A stretch of DNA of 64,000 nt from Rhizobium sp. ASV8 (GCF_016429255.1 NZ_JAELUG010000008.1:1-64000); one strand, 5' to 3'; positions 8,114 to 17,071 are shown, numbered from the stretch's first letter. Notes: a model not told the origin generated them from the letters alone. Numbers and translations: made by a program.

Positions 8114-9628
8114 CTATTCGCCTCGCGGATACCTTTGGTTTTCCTCAAGTACGTTGAGGTCCATGTGGTTGCGCATGTAGCGTTCCGACGCCTTCTGCAG
8201 CGGCTGATAGTCCCAGGGGTAGTAGGCGCCGTTGCGAAGCGCTGCATAAACAACCCATCGCCGTGCCTGGCTCTCGCGCACCGCGGCGTCGAAACTGGCC
8301 AGGTTCCAGCGTTCGGTGGCCTGTGCCGTCAGTCTTTTCAGCGTTTCGGCATAGGCGGGGTCGCCAGCCAGATTGGTCGACTCCTTCGGGTCCGCTTCGA
8401 CGTCGAAGAGCATGGGCGGATCCTTCTCGCAAAGGGTCAGCTTGTAGCGACCGTCGCGCAAGGCCACGAGCGGTGCTATGGAGCCTTCCGCGGCATATTC
8501 CATCGGCACGGGGCTGCGGCTTCCGGTACCAAGAGCGAGTGGTGTCAGGTCCTCACCATCGGTCCAGCGGCGCAGCGAGGCGATATCGATGCCGGCAAGA
8601 GCCGCTAACGTCGGCGTCACATCGAGCGTCGAAACGGGCTGGTCGATCCGCTTCGGCTGCCAGCCCGGGGCTGCGATCATCAGCGGCACGCGGGCGGAGC
8701 CTTCGAAGAAGTTCATCTTGAACCAGAGGCCGCGCTCGCCGAGCATGTCGCCATGGTCGGAGACAAAGAGGATGATGGTATTGTCCGCCATGCGGCCGCG
8801 CTCGAGCGTTTCCAATATCTCGCCGATCTTCTCGTCGACATAGGAAATGTTGGCGAAATAGCCGCGCCGCGCCCGGCGGATCTGCTCGGGCGTAATGTCA
8901 AAGGCGGTATGATCGCACGCTTTCATCAGCCGCTGCGAGTGCTGATCCTGCTGGTCGAAGGGGATTTCGCCGACTTCAGGGTCGAGCGCCGGGCAATCCT
9001 CATAGAGGTCCCAGAAACGGCGGCGCGCGACGTAAGGATCATGCGGATGCGTGAAGCTGACCGTCAGGCACCAGGGGCGCTCGTCGTGACGGCGCGAGAG
9101 ATCGTAGAGCTTGCGGTTGGCGTGATAGGCAACCTCGTCGTCATACTCCATCTGGTTGGTGATTTCGGCAACGCCGGCCCCGGTCACCGAGCCGAGATTG
9201 TGATACCACCAATCGATGCGCTCGCCGGGTTTGGTGTAGTCAGGCGTCCAACCGAAATCGGCAGGGTAGATGTCTGTTGTCAGCCGCTCCTCGAAACCGT
9301 GCATCTGGTCCGGGCCGACGAAATGCATCTTGCCCGACAGCGCCGTCTGATAGCCGGCGGCGCGCAGGTGATGGGCGAAGGTGGGGATGTCCGAGCAGAA
9401 TTCTGCGGCGTTGTCATAGACGCGTGTGCGGCTCGGCAGTTGCCCCGACATGAAGGAAGCCCGCGCCGGCGCGCAGAGCGGGCTTGCCGTATAGCTGTTG
9501 GCAAAGCGCACGGAGCGCTTCGCCAGGGCTTTCAGAACCGGTGCATGCAGGAAGTCGGCCGGGCCGTCGGGAAAGAGCGTCCCATTGAACTGATCGACCA
9601 TGAGGATGAGGATATTCGGACGGGACAT
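8114..9628 (-). CDS. betC: Choline-sulfatase
   Basis: A 504-residue alkaline-phosphatase-superfamily sulfatase that hydrolyses choline-O-sulfate to choline and sulfate, feeding glycine betaine synthesis. The N-terminal metal site (PNILILMVDQ) and the signature CAPAR with Cys52, Pro54 and Arg56 are visible; the Cys becomes formylglycine. A C-terminal choline-sulfatase extension (RRWVVYAALRNGAYYPWDYQP) separates it from general arylsulfatases. I chose the ATG at 9628; an earlier in-frame Met overlaps choX. It follows choX by 19 bases in one operon. Confidence 0.93.
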   Translation of the reverse strand: MSRPNILILMVDQFNGTLFPDGPADFLHAPVLKALAKRSVRFANSYTASPLCAPARASFMSGQLPSRTRVYDNAAEFCSDIPTFAHHLRAAGYQTALSGKMHFVGPDQMHGFEERLTTDIYPADFGWTPDYTKPGERIDWWYHNLGSVTGAGVAEITNQMEYDDEVAYHANRKLYDLSRRHDERPWCLTVSFTHPHDPYVARRRFWDLYEDCPALDPEVGEIPFDQQDQHSQRLMKACDHTAFDITPEQIRRARRGYFANISYVDEKIGEILETLERGRMADNTIILFVSDHGDMLGERGLWFKMNFFEGSARVPLMIAAPGWQPKRIDQPVSTLDVTPTLAALAGIDIASLRRWTDGEDLTPLALGTGSRSPVPMEYAAEGSIAPLVALRDGRYKLTLCEKDPPMLFDVEADPKESTNLAGDPAYAETLKRLTAQATERWNLASFDAAVRESQARRWVVYAALRNGAYYPWDYQPLQKASERYMRNHMDLNVLEENQRYPRGE

Positions 9629-9647
9629 GTGAGACTGTTCCTTGGGA

Positions 9648-10595
9648 TCAGAGGCCGACGGCGGCTTTGACGGCGTCGAGGCCGGGCTTGCCGTCGATAG
9701 TGGTGACGCCGGCAAGCCAGGGCGTTAAGGCGTCCGGATGCGCCTTCAGCCAGGCGGTCGCCGCGTCCTTGGCGCTGTCGCCACCGAGGATGGATCCCAT
9801 CAGCGTATTCTCCATGCCGATGTCGAAGGTCAGGTTATGGAAGAGCTTGGCGGCGTTGGGGCATTGCGCGGTCCAGCCGGTGCGCGCGAGCGTATAGACC
9901 TCTGCGCCACCGAAATTCGCGCCGAAATAGGCATCCCCGCCGGAGAGGTAGGCGATCTTGAAGCGTTCGTTCATTGGATGCGGCGCCCAGGCGAGGAAGA
10001 CGATCGCCTGCTTGTCCTTGGAGGCGCGCTCGACCTGTGAGAGCATGGCCTGCTCGCTCGATTCCACCAGCTCCCAGCCCTTGAGGCCGAAGTCGTTGGC
10101 ATCGATCATCTTCTGGATATTGGCATTGGCAGGCGCACCCGGCTCGATGCCGTAGATCTTGCGGCTGAAATCCTCGGCATGTTTTTGCAGATCTGCAAAG
10201 TCCTTGATGCCCTTGTCGGCAACGTAGGTCGGGACAGCGAGCGTGAACTTCGCGCCCTGAAGGTTACGGTTCAGCACCTCGACGGCCTTCGCCTTGTTGA
10301 GGTCGTCGACGAAAGCCTTCTGCGCCGGCATCCAGTTGTCGAGGAAGACGTCAATCTCGCCCGTTTTCATCGCTTGATAGCCGATGGGCACGGAGAGGGT
10401 CTTGATGTCAGGCTCGTAGCCGAGTGCGGTCAACAAGACGCCGGTCACGCCGTTGGTGGAGGTGATGTCGGTCCAGCCGGGATCAGACAGATGGATCGTC
10501 TTGCAGCTGTCGCCATCGGCTCGGGCGGCGCCGGCGAAGGAAAGGACGGAAAGAAGAGCGCCGGCGGCGAGCCGGCCCATTGCAGACATGCGCAT
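9648..10595 (-). CDS. choX: Choline ABC transporter substrate-binding protein
   Basis: A 315-residue OpuAC-type periplasmic binding protein with a signal peptide ending near residue 26 (AGAARA). Features such as LSDPGWTDI, DVFLDNWMPA and FLAWAPHPMN match the choline-binding ChoX group, where aromatic side chains and an Asp bind the quaternary amine. It is the first gene of a choX-betC operon. The permease and ATPase (choW, choV) that usually accompany choX are absent, so it must use a system encoded elsewhere. The promoter region is shared with the divergent LysR gene. Confidence 0.92.
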   Translation of the reverse strand: MRMSAMGRLAAGALLSVLSFAGAARADGDSCKTIHLSDPGWTDITSTNGVTGVLLTALGYEPDIKTLSVPIGYQAMKTGEIDVFLDNWMPAQKAFVDDLNKAKAVEVLNRNLQGAKFTLAVPTYVADKGIKDFADLQKHAEDFSRKIYGIEPGAPANANIQKMIDANDFGLKGWELVESSEQAMLSQVERASKDKQAIVFLAWAPHPMNERFKIAYLSGGDAYFGANFGGAEVYTLARTGWTAQCPNAAKLFHNLTFDIGMENTLMGSILGGDSAKDAATAWLKAHPDALTPWLAGVTTIDGKPGLDAVKAAVGL

Positions 10596-10694
10596 GACGA
10601 TGGTTCCCTCGTGTTATTGGATTATTTTATTGAACATCACTAGAGTTCCCGCTGTGAAGCAGGCATTTTTCGATAGATGCCAAAAGGAAATTTT

Positions 10695-11603
10695 ATGGCT
10701 GAACGTTTGGTCGATCTTGGCTGGCTGCGGATATTCCTGGAGGTGGGCCGCTCCGGCAGCCTTTCCGCTGCTGCAGCGGCGCTCGGCTTGACGCAGCCAG
10801 CCGTCAGCTATCAGATCCGCCGCATCGAAGAGCAGATGGGTGTCTCCCTGTTTCGCCGCCAGCATCGCGGTGTCGAGCTCTCGCCGGAAGGGCAGCGCCT
10901 GTTCGAGATCGTCGACAAGGCAGTCGGCGGCGTCGACGTTCTGGTGCGCAGTTTCCGTGTCGAGGCGGAGCGGCCGTCCGTTCGTCTGCGGACGGACTAC
11001 GCCTTCTCCGCTCTCTGGCTGATCCCGCGGATGCATGCATTCCGGCTTCTCCATCCCGAAGTCGATATCCAGATCGTCGCGACGCAGCGGCTTGATCGCG
11101 GTGCTCCGGAGAGCGGCGATATCGCTGTCTTCTTCGGTACGCGCGATGAGTTCGGACCCGGATCTAAACTGCTCTTGCCGGAGAGGGTCGTGCCGATTTG
11201 TACCAGAGGGTTCGCGGAGCGCCACGGCCCGTTCACCGATCCCTCGCAACTGGCCGGCACCACGCTCGTTCACCTCGATTCCGAGATGCCATCGCCTTGG
11301 TTCGATTGGGAGAGTTATCTTTCCGCCTTCGCCATAACCCGGGAGCTCTATGCCGGCCGTGGCGATCTGCGCTTCAATACCTACTCGCTGGTCGTACAGG
11401 CCGCGCTTAGCGAGCAGGGTGTTGCGATCGGATGGCTGGGGCTGGTCGACTCCCTGCTTGCCGCGCGGACTTTGGTAACGGCCGGTCCGACGCTCGAGGC
11501 GCCGGCGCGCGGCTACTGGCTGTTGCCTCCGGCCGCACCAAGCCCCCATGCCGAGCGTTTGGCGGAATGGTTGCTTGCGGAGGCTGCTGCCGGGCAAAGG
11601 TGA
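10695..11603 (+). CDS. LysR-family regulator of choline-sulfate utilisation
   Basis: A 302-residue LysR protein. The HTH is at residues 5-62 (LGWLRIFLEVGRSGSLSAAA... LTQPAVSYQIRRIEEQMG), followed by an inducer-binding domain of the GcvA-like subgroup. It is divergent from choX-betC, the usual place of the choline-sulfate regulator. The ATG at 10695 is preferred over an upstream Met because AAGGAAA lies seven bases before it. It probably activates choX-betC when choline or choline sulfate is present; this is inferred from position. Confidence 0.85.
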   Translation: MAERLVDLGWLRIFLEVGRSGSLSAAAAALGLTQPAVSYQIRRIEEQMGVSLFRRQHRGVELSPEGQRLFEIVDKAVGGVDVLVRSFRVEAERPSVRLRTDYAFSALWLIPRMHAFRLLHPEVDIQIVATQRLDRGAPESGDIAVFFGTRDEFGPGSKLLLPERVVPICTRGFAERHGPFTDPSQLAGTTLVHLDSEMPSPWFDWESYLSAFAITRELYAGRGDLRFNTYSLVVQAALSEQGVAIGWLGLVDSLLAARTLVTAGPTLEAPARGYWLLPPAAPSPHAERLAEWLLAEAAAGQR

Positions 11604-11604
11604 T

Positions 11605-12981
11605 TTATTCGGTCGTGAGGTCGTTGAGAAACGTATCGCACCAGTGCGATACGTCGTGCTCCAGCAGATAGTCCATCATGCCGCGCCAGCGTTCCTGCCG
11701 TTCCTGCAGCGGCATGTTGACGGCGCGCGCCAGTGCATTGGCCGTGCCATCGACATCGTAGGGATTGACCAGCAGGGCGCCGTCCAGCTTGCGCGCCGCG
11801 CCGGCAAAGCGCGAGAGCACCAGCACGCCGGGATCTTCAGGATCCTGCGCGGCGACATACTCCTTGGCGACAAGGTTCATGCCGTCGCGTAGCGGCGTCA
11901 CCAGCCCGACCTTGGCGAGCCTGTAAAGACCGGCCAGTATGGGGCGGCTGATCGAGCGGTTGATATAGCGGATCGGCACCCAGTCGACCGTGCCGATCGC
12001 GCCGTTGACCCGGCCCGCCTGCTCGGCGACGGCGTTCTGCATCGCCTCGTATTCCGGCACCTCCGAACGCGATTTCGGGGTGATCTGCAGATAGGTGATG
12101 CTGCGCTGGTGAGCGGGATTGTTGGTGATGAAGCGCTCGAATGCGTCAATGCGCTGGGTAATGCCCTTGGAATAATCGAGCCGGTCGACGCCGAGGATCA
12201 GATCGCGGCCTTCGACGCTCTTGCGCACCTTCTGTACCATGCTGTGGGACGCGGCCTTGCGAGCGAAAGCGGCGAAGGCCGCCGTTTCGATGCCTATGGA
12301 ATAAGCGCCGCCGCGGAAATCATGGCCATGGGCGCTGAAGTGACCAGGGCTTTTCTCGATGCCCATGCCCTCGCGCTTCAGGCAGCCTGCAAAATTCTCA
12401 AGGTCGTGATCGGTCTGAAAGCCGAGGAGGTCGTATGAAGAGAGGCCGCGCATGATTTCTTCATGCACCGGCATGGCGAGCACAACGTCAGCCGGCGGCC
12501 AGGGAATGTGAAGGAAGAAGCCGATGCGGTTCTTCAATCCCATCTGCCGCAGTTCTGCCGCCAGCGGGATCAGGTGGTAGTCATGGACCCAGATGATGTC
12601 GTCCGGTTCGATCAGCGGCGCAAGCCGATGGGCGAAGAAACGATTGACGCGGAAATAGCCGGTCATTTCCTTGCGGGCATATTCGGCCAGATCGAGCCGG
12701 TAGTGGCAGATCGGCCAGAGCACGCGATTGGCAAAGCCCTGATAATACTCCTCGACATCTTTCTGCGTCAGGTCGGTCAGGGCATAGGTGATATTGCCGT
12801 CCTTGGTCATTTGCAGCGGTTCAGGTTCGGTTTCGCCGCTGGATTTACCGGACCAGCCCATCCAGATGCCGCCGCGCTCGGCAAGGGCGGCCTGCAGCGC
12901 CACGGCAAGGCCGCCGGCTGCTGCCGCACCCTTGTGATCGGGCACGGAAACACGATTCGAAACGATGATGAGACGACTCAC
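11605..12981 (-). CDS. otsA: Trehalose-6-phosphate synthase
   Basis: A 458-residue GT20 enzyme that makes trehalose-6-phosphate from UDP-glucose and glucose-6-phosphate for osmotic and desiccation protection. It begins SRLIIVSNRV and carries the glucose-6-phosphate site region (WPICHYR), IWVHDYHL, VDRLDYSKGI and the nucleotide-sugar site PLRDGMNLVAKEYV. I chose a GTG start at 12981 because AAGGAAGAATTC directly precedes it; the ATG at 13020 lacks a good site. It lies 49 bases downstream of otsB in an otsB-otsA operon. Confidence 0.95.
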   Translation of the reverse strand: MSRLIIVSNRVSVPDHKGAAAAGGLAVALQAALAERGGIWMGWSGKSSGETEPEPLQMTKDGNITYALTDLTQKDVEEYYQGFANRVLWPICHYRLDLAEYARKEMTGYFRVNRFFAHRLAPLIEPDDIIWVHDYHLIPLAAELRQMGLKNRIGFFLHIPWPPADVVLAMPVHEEIMRGLSSYDLLGFQTDHDLENFAGCLKREGMGIEKSPGHFSAHGHDFRGGAYSIGIETAAFAAFARKAASHSMVQKVRKSVEGRDLILGVDRLDYSKGITQRIDAFERFITNNPAHQRSITYLQITPKSRSEVPEYEAMQNAVAEQAGRVNGAIGTVDWVPIRYINRSISRPILAGLYRLAKVGLVTPLRDGMNLVAKEYVAAQDPEDPGVLVLSRFAGAARKLDGALLVNPYDVDGTANALARAVNMPLQERQERWRGMMDYLLEHDVSHWCDTFLNDLTTE

Positions 12982-13030
12982 GAATTCTTCCTTTCGAGAA
13001 GGCTGAGAAGGCGCAACCACGATTGACGGG

Positions 13031-13825
13031 TTACTTGACGAGCGTTCCCAGCACGTCCCTTAAACGCGCAGGCGAGGCAATGGATGCACGCGCGAGCGTT
13101 TTTCCGTTGGTGTCGCCAATGCGCACGGATTGGCCGCCGACACGGTTTGCAGCTGCAAACATCGTCTCGTCGGTCACGTCGTCGCCGATGGTAATCGGCC
13201 GGCGTCCCTCGAAGGGGGCTTCGGCAAGAAAGGCCTCGACGGCATGGCCCTTGCTCGCGTGAGCGGGGCAGATTTCGATCACCATCTTGCCGCGCTGGAG
13301 GTTCCAGTCGGAGCCGGCTTCTTCCAGATGGCGCAGCATGGTTTCGCCGATCTCGGCCTCGTGGGCGGGAGCATGCCGGAAATGGACGGCGACGGCAGCT
13401 CCCTTGTCCTCGACGATGGCGCCCGGCCAGGCGGCGGCTTCCTGCTGGATGCGTTGTTTCATTTGCTGGAAGGCATGCGGGATATGCGCGCGCCGCAGCC
13501 TTCCGGCGGCATCACGCCGTTCCGCGCCGTGAAGACCGGCGACGGGGAAGCGGAAAGGACCAAAGAGGGGATCGACGAATTCGATGGCGCGACCGGTCAC
13601 CAATGCCAGCGCGCCGCCAAGTTGACGCGATAGTGCGTGGAGCATGCCGGGCAGATAGTCCGGAACGACGATCGCCTCCGGCCTTTCGGCGAGGTCGAGC
13701 AAGGTTCCGTCGATATCGAGGAACAGGGCCCAATCCTGCGGATACAATGAGAGTGCGGTAAGAGCCGGCTCTTTCAGCGGCCTCGGTTCGGCTTCGCCCT
13801 CGTTGGGCTGTTCCTGAGAAGACAT
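13031..13825 (-). CDS. otsB: Trehalose-6-phosphate phosphatase
   Basis: A 264-residue HAD-superfamily phosphatase that converts trehalose-6-phosphate to trehalose. The nucleophile motif LFLDIDGTLLDLAERPEAI lies near residue 37, GLHGAERRD is in the middle, and the late acidic motif is ITIGDDVTDETMF. The first 30 residues (Glu/Pro-rich) are an extension before the catalytic domain. otsB is first in the operon with otsA, the order seen in several rhizobia. Confidence 0.94.
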   Translation of the reverse strand: MSSQEQPNEGEAEPRPLKEPALTALSLYPQDWALFLDIDGTLLDLAERPEAIVVPDYLPGMLHALSRQLGGALALVTGRAIEFVDPLFGPFRFPVAGLHGAERRDAAGRLRRAHIPHAFQQMKQRIQQEAAAWPGAIVEDKGAAVAVHFRHAPAHEAEIGETMLRHLEEAGSDWNLQRGKMVIEICPAHASKGHAVEAFLAEAPFEGRRPITIGDDVTDETMFAAANRVGGQSVRIGDTNGKTLARASIASPARLRDVLGTLVK

Positions 13826-13884
13826 GCAGGGTTAGCTAAGGCGCTATTCCCATTTGGCAAGGCAAAAAACGAAAAGCTGAAAAT

Positions 13885-13911
13885 CAAAAGGGGCCGCCTT
13901 AAGCGACCCCC
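13885..13911 (-). terminator. Rho-independent terminator of the small ORF transcript
   Basis: On the minus strand GGGGTCGC, a TTAA loop, GGCGGCCCC and then TTTT form a stem with GU pairs and a short U-run. It lies 57 bases downstream of the 24-codon ORF at 13968-14042 and just upstream of otsB. The ORF transcript would therefore end before otsB. Confidence 0.6.
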
Positions 13912-13967
13912 CATGAGCTTTGGCCCGTAACTGGCCTGAAGCGGCGAACGCTTCGGGAAGGTGTTGA

Positions 13968-14042
13968 TCAGAGCGAGGGCTGCCTCGCAACGTTCACGAC
14001 CATTTCCATGCCATATACCAAGACCGAAATCCCACTAGACAT
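13968..14042 (-). CDS. Putative 24-residue small protein or leader peptide
   Basis: The ORF begins MSSGISVLVYGMEM and ends ARQPSL. It is preceded by a very strong ribosome site (AAGGAAGGTGATCC before ATG). The central stretch is hydrophobic (Ile/Val/Leu/Met), which fits a tiny membrane peptide. A possible promoter, CTTGCA, 16 bases, CTACCT, lies at about 14074-14101. Downstream are two small hairpins (GAAGCG/CGCTTC and GGCC/GGGCC) and a terminator, giving an isolated transcript of about 200 bases. I do not recognise the peptide. It could also be an sRNA carrying a chance ORF. Confidence 0.5.
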   Translation of the reverse strand: MSSGISVLVYGMEMVVNVARQPSL

Positions 14043-14073
14043 TGGATCACCTTCCTTTCGTTACGTTTCAGAC

Positions 14074-14101
14074 ACCGTAAAGGTAGCTCAAATTCAAGCC
14101 G
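14074..14101 (-). promoter_or_regulatory. Candidate sigma-70 promoter for the small ORF
   Basis: Read on the minus strand, CTTGCA, 16 bases, CTACCT resembles the rhizobial CTTGAC/CTATAT consensus. It lies about 32-60 bases upstream of the small ORF start, leaving room for a short leader that carries the AAGGAAGGTG ribosome site. Support is by pattern only. Confidence 0.3.
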
Positions 14102-14374
14102 ATGCAAGAGGCACCGCCTCAGAGAGCTTCAAACTTATTGTCGCATTGAAATAACCTGCCCCGACGGATCTCAAACGAAACCTCGGCGACAGCGCGTTCA
14201 CGAAGAACACACTGCAATGACAAACGTGATCGGACGAAGCGTCAAATATCTGTCATCTTGCGCCAGGCGGCATGGAAAATTAAGGCTTTATTACGCATTC
14301 CGAATAAACAATCGTCCAAGATTTGCCATTCTCCCGCGGGACAGGAAGACAGCGGGAATCGGAGTAAGAGACGC

Positions 14375-15190
14375 ATGTGTCGTTGGGCAGCCTATCGTGG
14401 AGACCCCCTCTATCTGGAGGAGCTGGTGTCTTCGCCTGCCCACTCCCTGATCGAACAATCCCATTGCGCCACACGCGCCAAGACAGCGACCAATGGCGAT
14501 GGTTTCGGCATTGCCTGGTATGGTGATCGGCCGGAACCGGGCCGCTACCGCGACATCCTGCCGGCCTGGTCCGATTGCAATCTGAAGAGCCTCGCCCGGC
14601 AGATCAGCTCGCCGCTCTTCCTGGCTCACGTCCGCGCGGCGACTGGCGGCGGTACGCGGCGCGACAACTGCCATCCCTTTGTTTTCGAGAATTGGTCGTT
14701 CCAGCACAATGGCCAGATTTCCAATTTCGACCGTCTGCGCCGGCCGATGGAAGCCATGCTCGACGACCGGCTGTTCCATGCCCGCAGCGGCACGACCGAT
14801 TCCGAGCTTCTCTTCCTGCTGGCGATGCAATTCGGCATGGCCGCCAACCCGATCGCGGCGATGGCCGAAGCCATCGGCTTCGTCGAAGGTTTGTCGCAGC
14901 ATCTGACGGGCTCGGTGCTGGTGCGCTTCACCGCTGCCTTTTCCGACGGCAAGTCGCTCTATGCTATCCGCTACGCGACCGATCGCAAGGCGCCGACGCT
15001 CTATGCATCGCCGGTCGGGTCAGGCAATTGCCTCGTGTCGGAGCCCTTGAACGACGATGTCGACGCCTGGCGTGAAATCCCCGATGGCAGCGCCGTCATG
15101 GTCGACGACAGCGGCGTTCATGTCATGCTATTCCAGCCACAAGCGCGGGAACGCGACGAAGGTCAGCCGGCAGTCGCTATCCCTGCCTGA
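14375..15190 (+). CDS. Class II glutamine amidotransferase (YafJ/EgtC-like)
   Basis: A 271-residue Ntn-hydrolase. The start at 14375 is fixed by the family rule that the nucleophile is Cys2 after Met removal (MCRWAAYRG). Other matches are HSLIEQSHCATRA, NGDGFGIAWYG, AHVRAATGG and CHPFVFENWSFQHNGQISNF, the substrate-binding and oxyanion regions of this group. Members hydrolyse a gamma-glutamyl amide; EgtC acts in ergothioneine synthesis, YafJ has no settled role. No egtB or egtD lies nearby, so I leave the substrate open. The 3' end overlaps convergent coaBC by 14 bases. Confidence 0.85.
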   Translation: MCRWAAYRGDPLYLEELVSSPAHSLIEQSHCATRAKTATNGDGFGIAWYGDRPEPGRYRDILPAWSDCNLKSLARQISSPLFLAHVRAATGGGTRRDNCHPFVFENWSFQHNGQISNFDRLRRPMEAMLDDRLFHARSGTTDSELLFLLAMQFGMAANPIAAMAEAIGFVEGLSQHLTGSVLVRFTAAFSDGKSLYAIRYATDRKAPTLYASPVGSGNCLVSEPLNDDVDAWREIPDGSAVMVDDSGVHVMLFQPQARERDEGQPAVAIPA

Positions 15191-16388
15191 ATTGTTCGGC
15201 GATGAGGGCTGCAAGCCGTGTCGCCACGTCATCCTTGTCCAGATCTGGCCATTGCTCGACGCCATTATGGCTGATGATCTTCACGCGGTTTCGCGTGCCG
15301 CCCATGATGCCGGTTGCCGGTGACACGTCGTTGGCGACGATGAAGTCTGCGCCCTTGCGCTCCAGCTTTGCGCGGGCGTTGCTCTCGACATCCTGCGTTT
15401 CGGCAGCAAAGCCGATGACGAGTTTCGGCCGCTGGGTGTGATGGCCGACCGTCTTCAATATGTCAGGGTTCTCGGTGAGCGCCAGCGTCGGGATCGACTC
15501 GCCTGGATGCTTCTTGATCTTCTGGTCCGAGGCGGAGGCGACGCGCCAGTCCGCGACGGCAGCGACCATCACTGCGATGTCGGCGGGAAGGGCTGCCAGC
15601 ACCGCGTCTCGCATCTCGTCAGCCCGCTCGACATGGATGACGTTGAGGCCGGCCGGATCGGGTATGGTGACGGGACCGGAAACGAGGGTCACGTCCGCAC
15701 CGAGGGCCGCAAGGGCTGCCGCAATGGCATGACCCTGCCGCCCCGAGGAGCGGTTGGCGATGTAGCGCACGGGGTCGATCGGCTCATGCGTCGGCCCGGA
15801 AGTGACGATCACCTTCTTGCCTGCAAGCGGTTTGACGCCGTTGTCCAGCCGCTTCTCGACGGCAGCGACGATATCGAGCGGTTCTGCCATCCGGCCGGCG
15901 CCGGCCTCGCCGCTTTCGGCCATTTCCCCCGTCATCGGTCCGATGAAGGCGATGCCGTCGCCACGCAGCGTCTCGACATTTCTCCTGGTCGCCGGATGGG
16001 TCCACATTTTCGGGTTCATGGCGGGTGCCGCCAGAACCGGCCGGTCGGAAGCGAGCAGGATGGTCGAGGCAAGATCGTCCGCCAGGCCGTTTGCCATCTT
16101 GGCGAGCAGATCGGCGGTTGCCGGTGCGATCAGCACGAGATCGCAGTTGCGCGCCAGCCTGATATGGCCGACATCCTGCTCGTCCTGCCGGGAGAACAGG
16201 TCCGTGAAGACATGGTCGGCCGCAAGCGCGCCGACGGCAAGCGGCGTGATGAACTGCTGCGCGCCAGCGGTCATGACCGGTCGCACGCTTGCGCCGCGCT
16301 CGCGCAGCCGGCGGATGAGATCGAGGCTCTTATAGGCCGCGATGCCGCCGGAGATGATGAGAAGGATGCGCTTTCCTACGAGAACCAT
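15177..16388 (-). CDS. coaBC: Bifunctional phosphopantothenoylcysteine decarboxylase / phosphopantothenate-cysteine ligase
   Basis: A 403-residue CoA-biosynthesis enzyme. The N-terminal flavin domain (CoaC) shows KRILLIISGGIAAYKSL, the APAMNPKMW substrate clamp and the catalytic His region. The C-terminal CoaB domain shows GKKVIVTSGPTHEPIDPVR and ITNRSSG-like ANRSSGRQG. The ATG at 16388 fits homologues; longer in-frame starts add an unlikely Arg-rich leader. It is usually next to dut and ubiB in alphaproteobacteria but stands alone here. Confidence 0.96.
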   Translation of the reverse strand: MVLVGKRILLIISGGIAAYKSLDLIRRLRERGASVRPVMTAGAQQFITPLAVGALAADHVFTDLFSRQDEQDVGHIRLARNCDLVLIAPATADLLAKMANGLADDLASTILLASDRPVLAAPAMNPKMWTHPATRRNVETLRGDGIAFIGPMTGEMAESGEAGAGRMAEPLDIVAAVEKRLDNGVKPLAGKKVIVTSGPTHEPIDPVRYIANRSSGRQGHAIAAALAALGADVTLVSGPVTIPDPAGLNVIHVERADEMRDAVLAALPADIAVMVAAVADWRVASASDQKIKKHPGESIPTLALTENPDILKTVGHHTQRPKLVIGFAAETQDVESNARAKLERKGADFIVANDVSPATGIMGGTRNRVKIISHNGVEQWPDLDKDDVATRLAALIAEQFRQG

Positions 16389-16615
16389 GCCTGAACCCGT
16401 CGCCTGTTCTTTTGGCCGTAAGCCTAAGCCTTTGGCGGATAATAGGCAATCGCCGCGTGTCCTGGCGGTATCGATAGCCCCTGGGACAAAGCATGGCCGA
16501 GCGGGCGCCTTGGAACGGCAAGTCACGCGATCACATCGGCATCAACTACTTGTCATTTGCGAGAGTCGCTTCGCTCGACAACATTGAACAGGTTAACGAC
16601 CAAAGGAGCCTCGCC

Positions 16616-17071
16616 TTGAAACTGATGAAAGTCGCAATGATCGCCTTGCCAATCATGGCCGCCGCCATGCCGGCCTTTGCCGAGCGTGCCTATTCGCCGC
16701 AGGAGCAGAAGAACAAGGAAATCGTTCTGGATTTCTATCAGAAGGCGTTGAACGATAAGGACTTCGACGGCGCTTCCAAATATCTCGGCAAATACATCCA
16801 GCACAATCCGATGGCGGCCGATGGTCCGGAGGGGCTGCGCGGTTTCATCGATTATCTGAAGAAGAACTATCCGCAGTCCAAGAGCGAGATCAAGCGCGTG
16901 ATGGTCGACGGCGATTATGTGATCCTGCGCGTCCACGCCGTTCGCCAGCCGGGCGACCGCGGCAGCGCCATCGTCGATATCTTCCGCGTTGAAGACAACA
17001 AGATCCAGGAGCATTGGGATTCGGTGCAGCCGATCCCGGAGACGTCGAAGAACAACAACACGATGTTCTGA
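16616..17071 (+). CDS. Exported SnoaL/NTF2-like protein
   Basis: About 151 residues: a signal peptide ending PAFA near residue 21, then a SnoaL-like/NTF2 fold (EIVLDFYQKALNDKDFDGASKYLGKYIQHNP... DIFRVEDNKIQEHWD). The His and the WD pair resemble polyketide-cyclase-like pockets, but function is unknown. AAAGGAG sits seven bases before a TTG at 16616, so that TTG is my preferred start; ATG at 16625 is the alternative. It is a single gene. Confidence 0.72.
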   Translation: MKLMKVAMIALPIMAAAMPAFAERAYSPQEQKNKEIVLDFYQKALNDKDFDGASKYLGKYIQHNPMAADGPEGLRGFIDYLKKNYPQSKSEIKRVMVDGDYVILRVHAVRQPGDRGSAIVDIFRVEDNKIQEHWDSVQPIPETSKNNNTMF

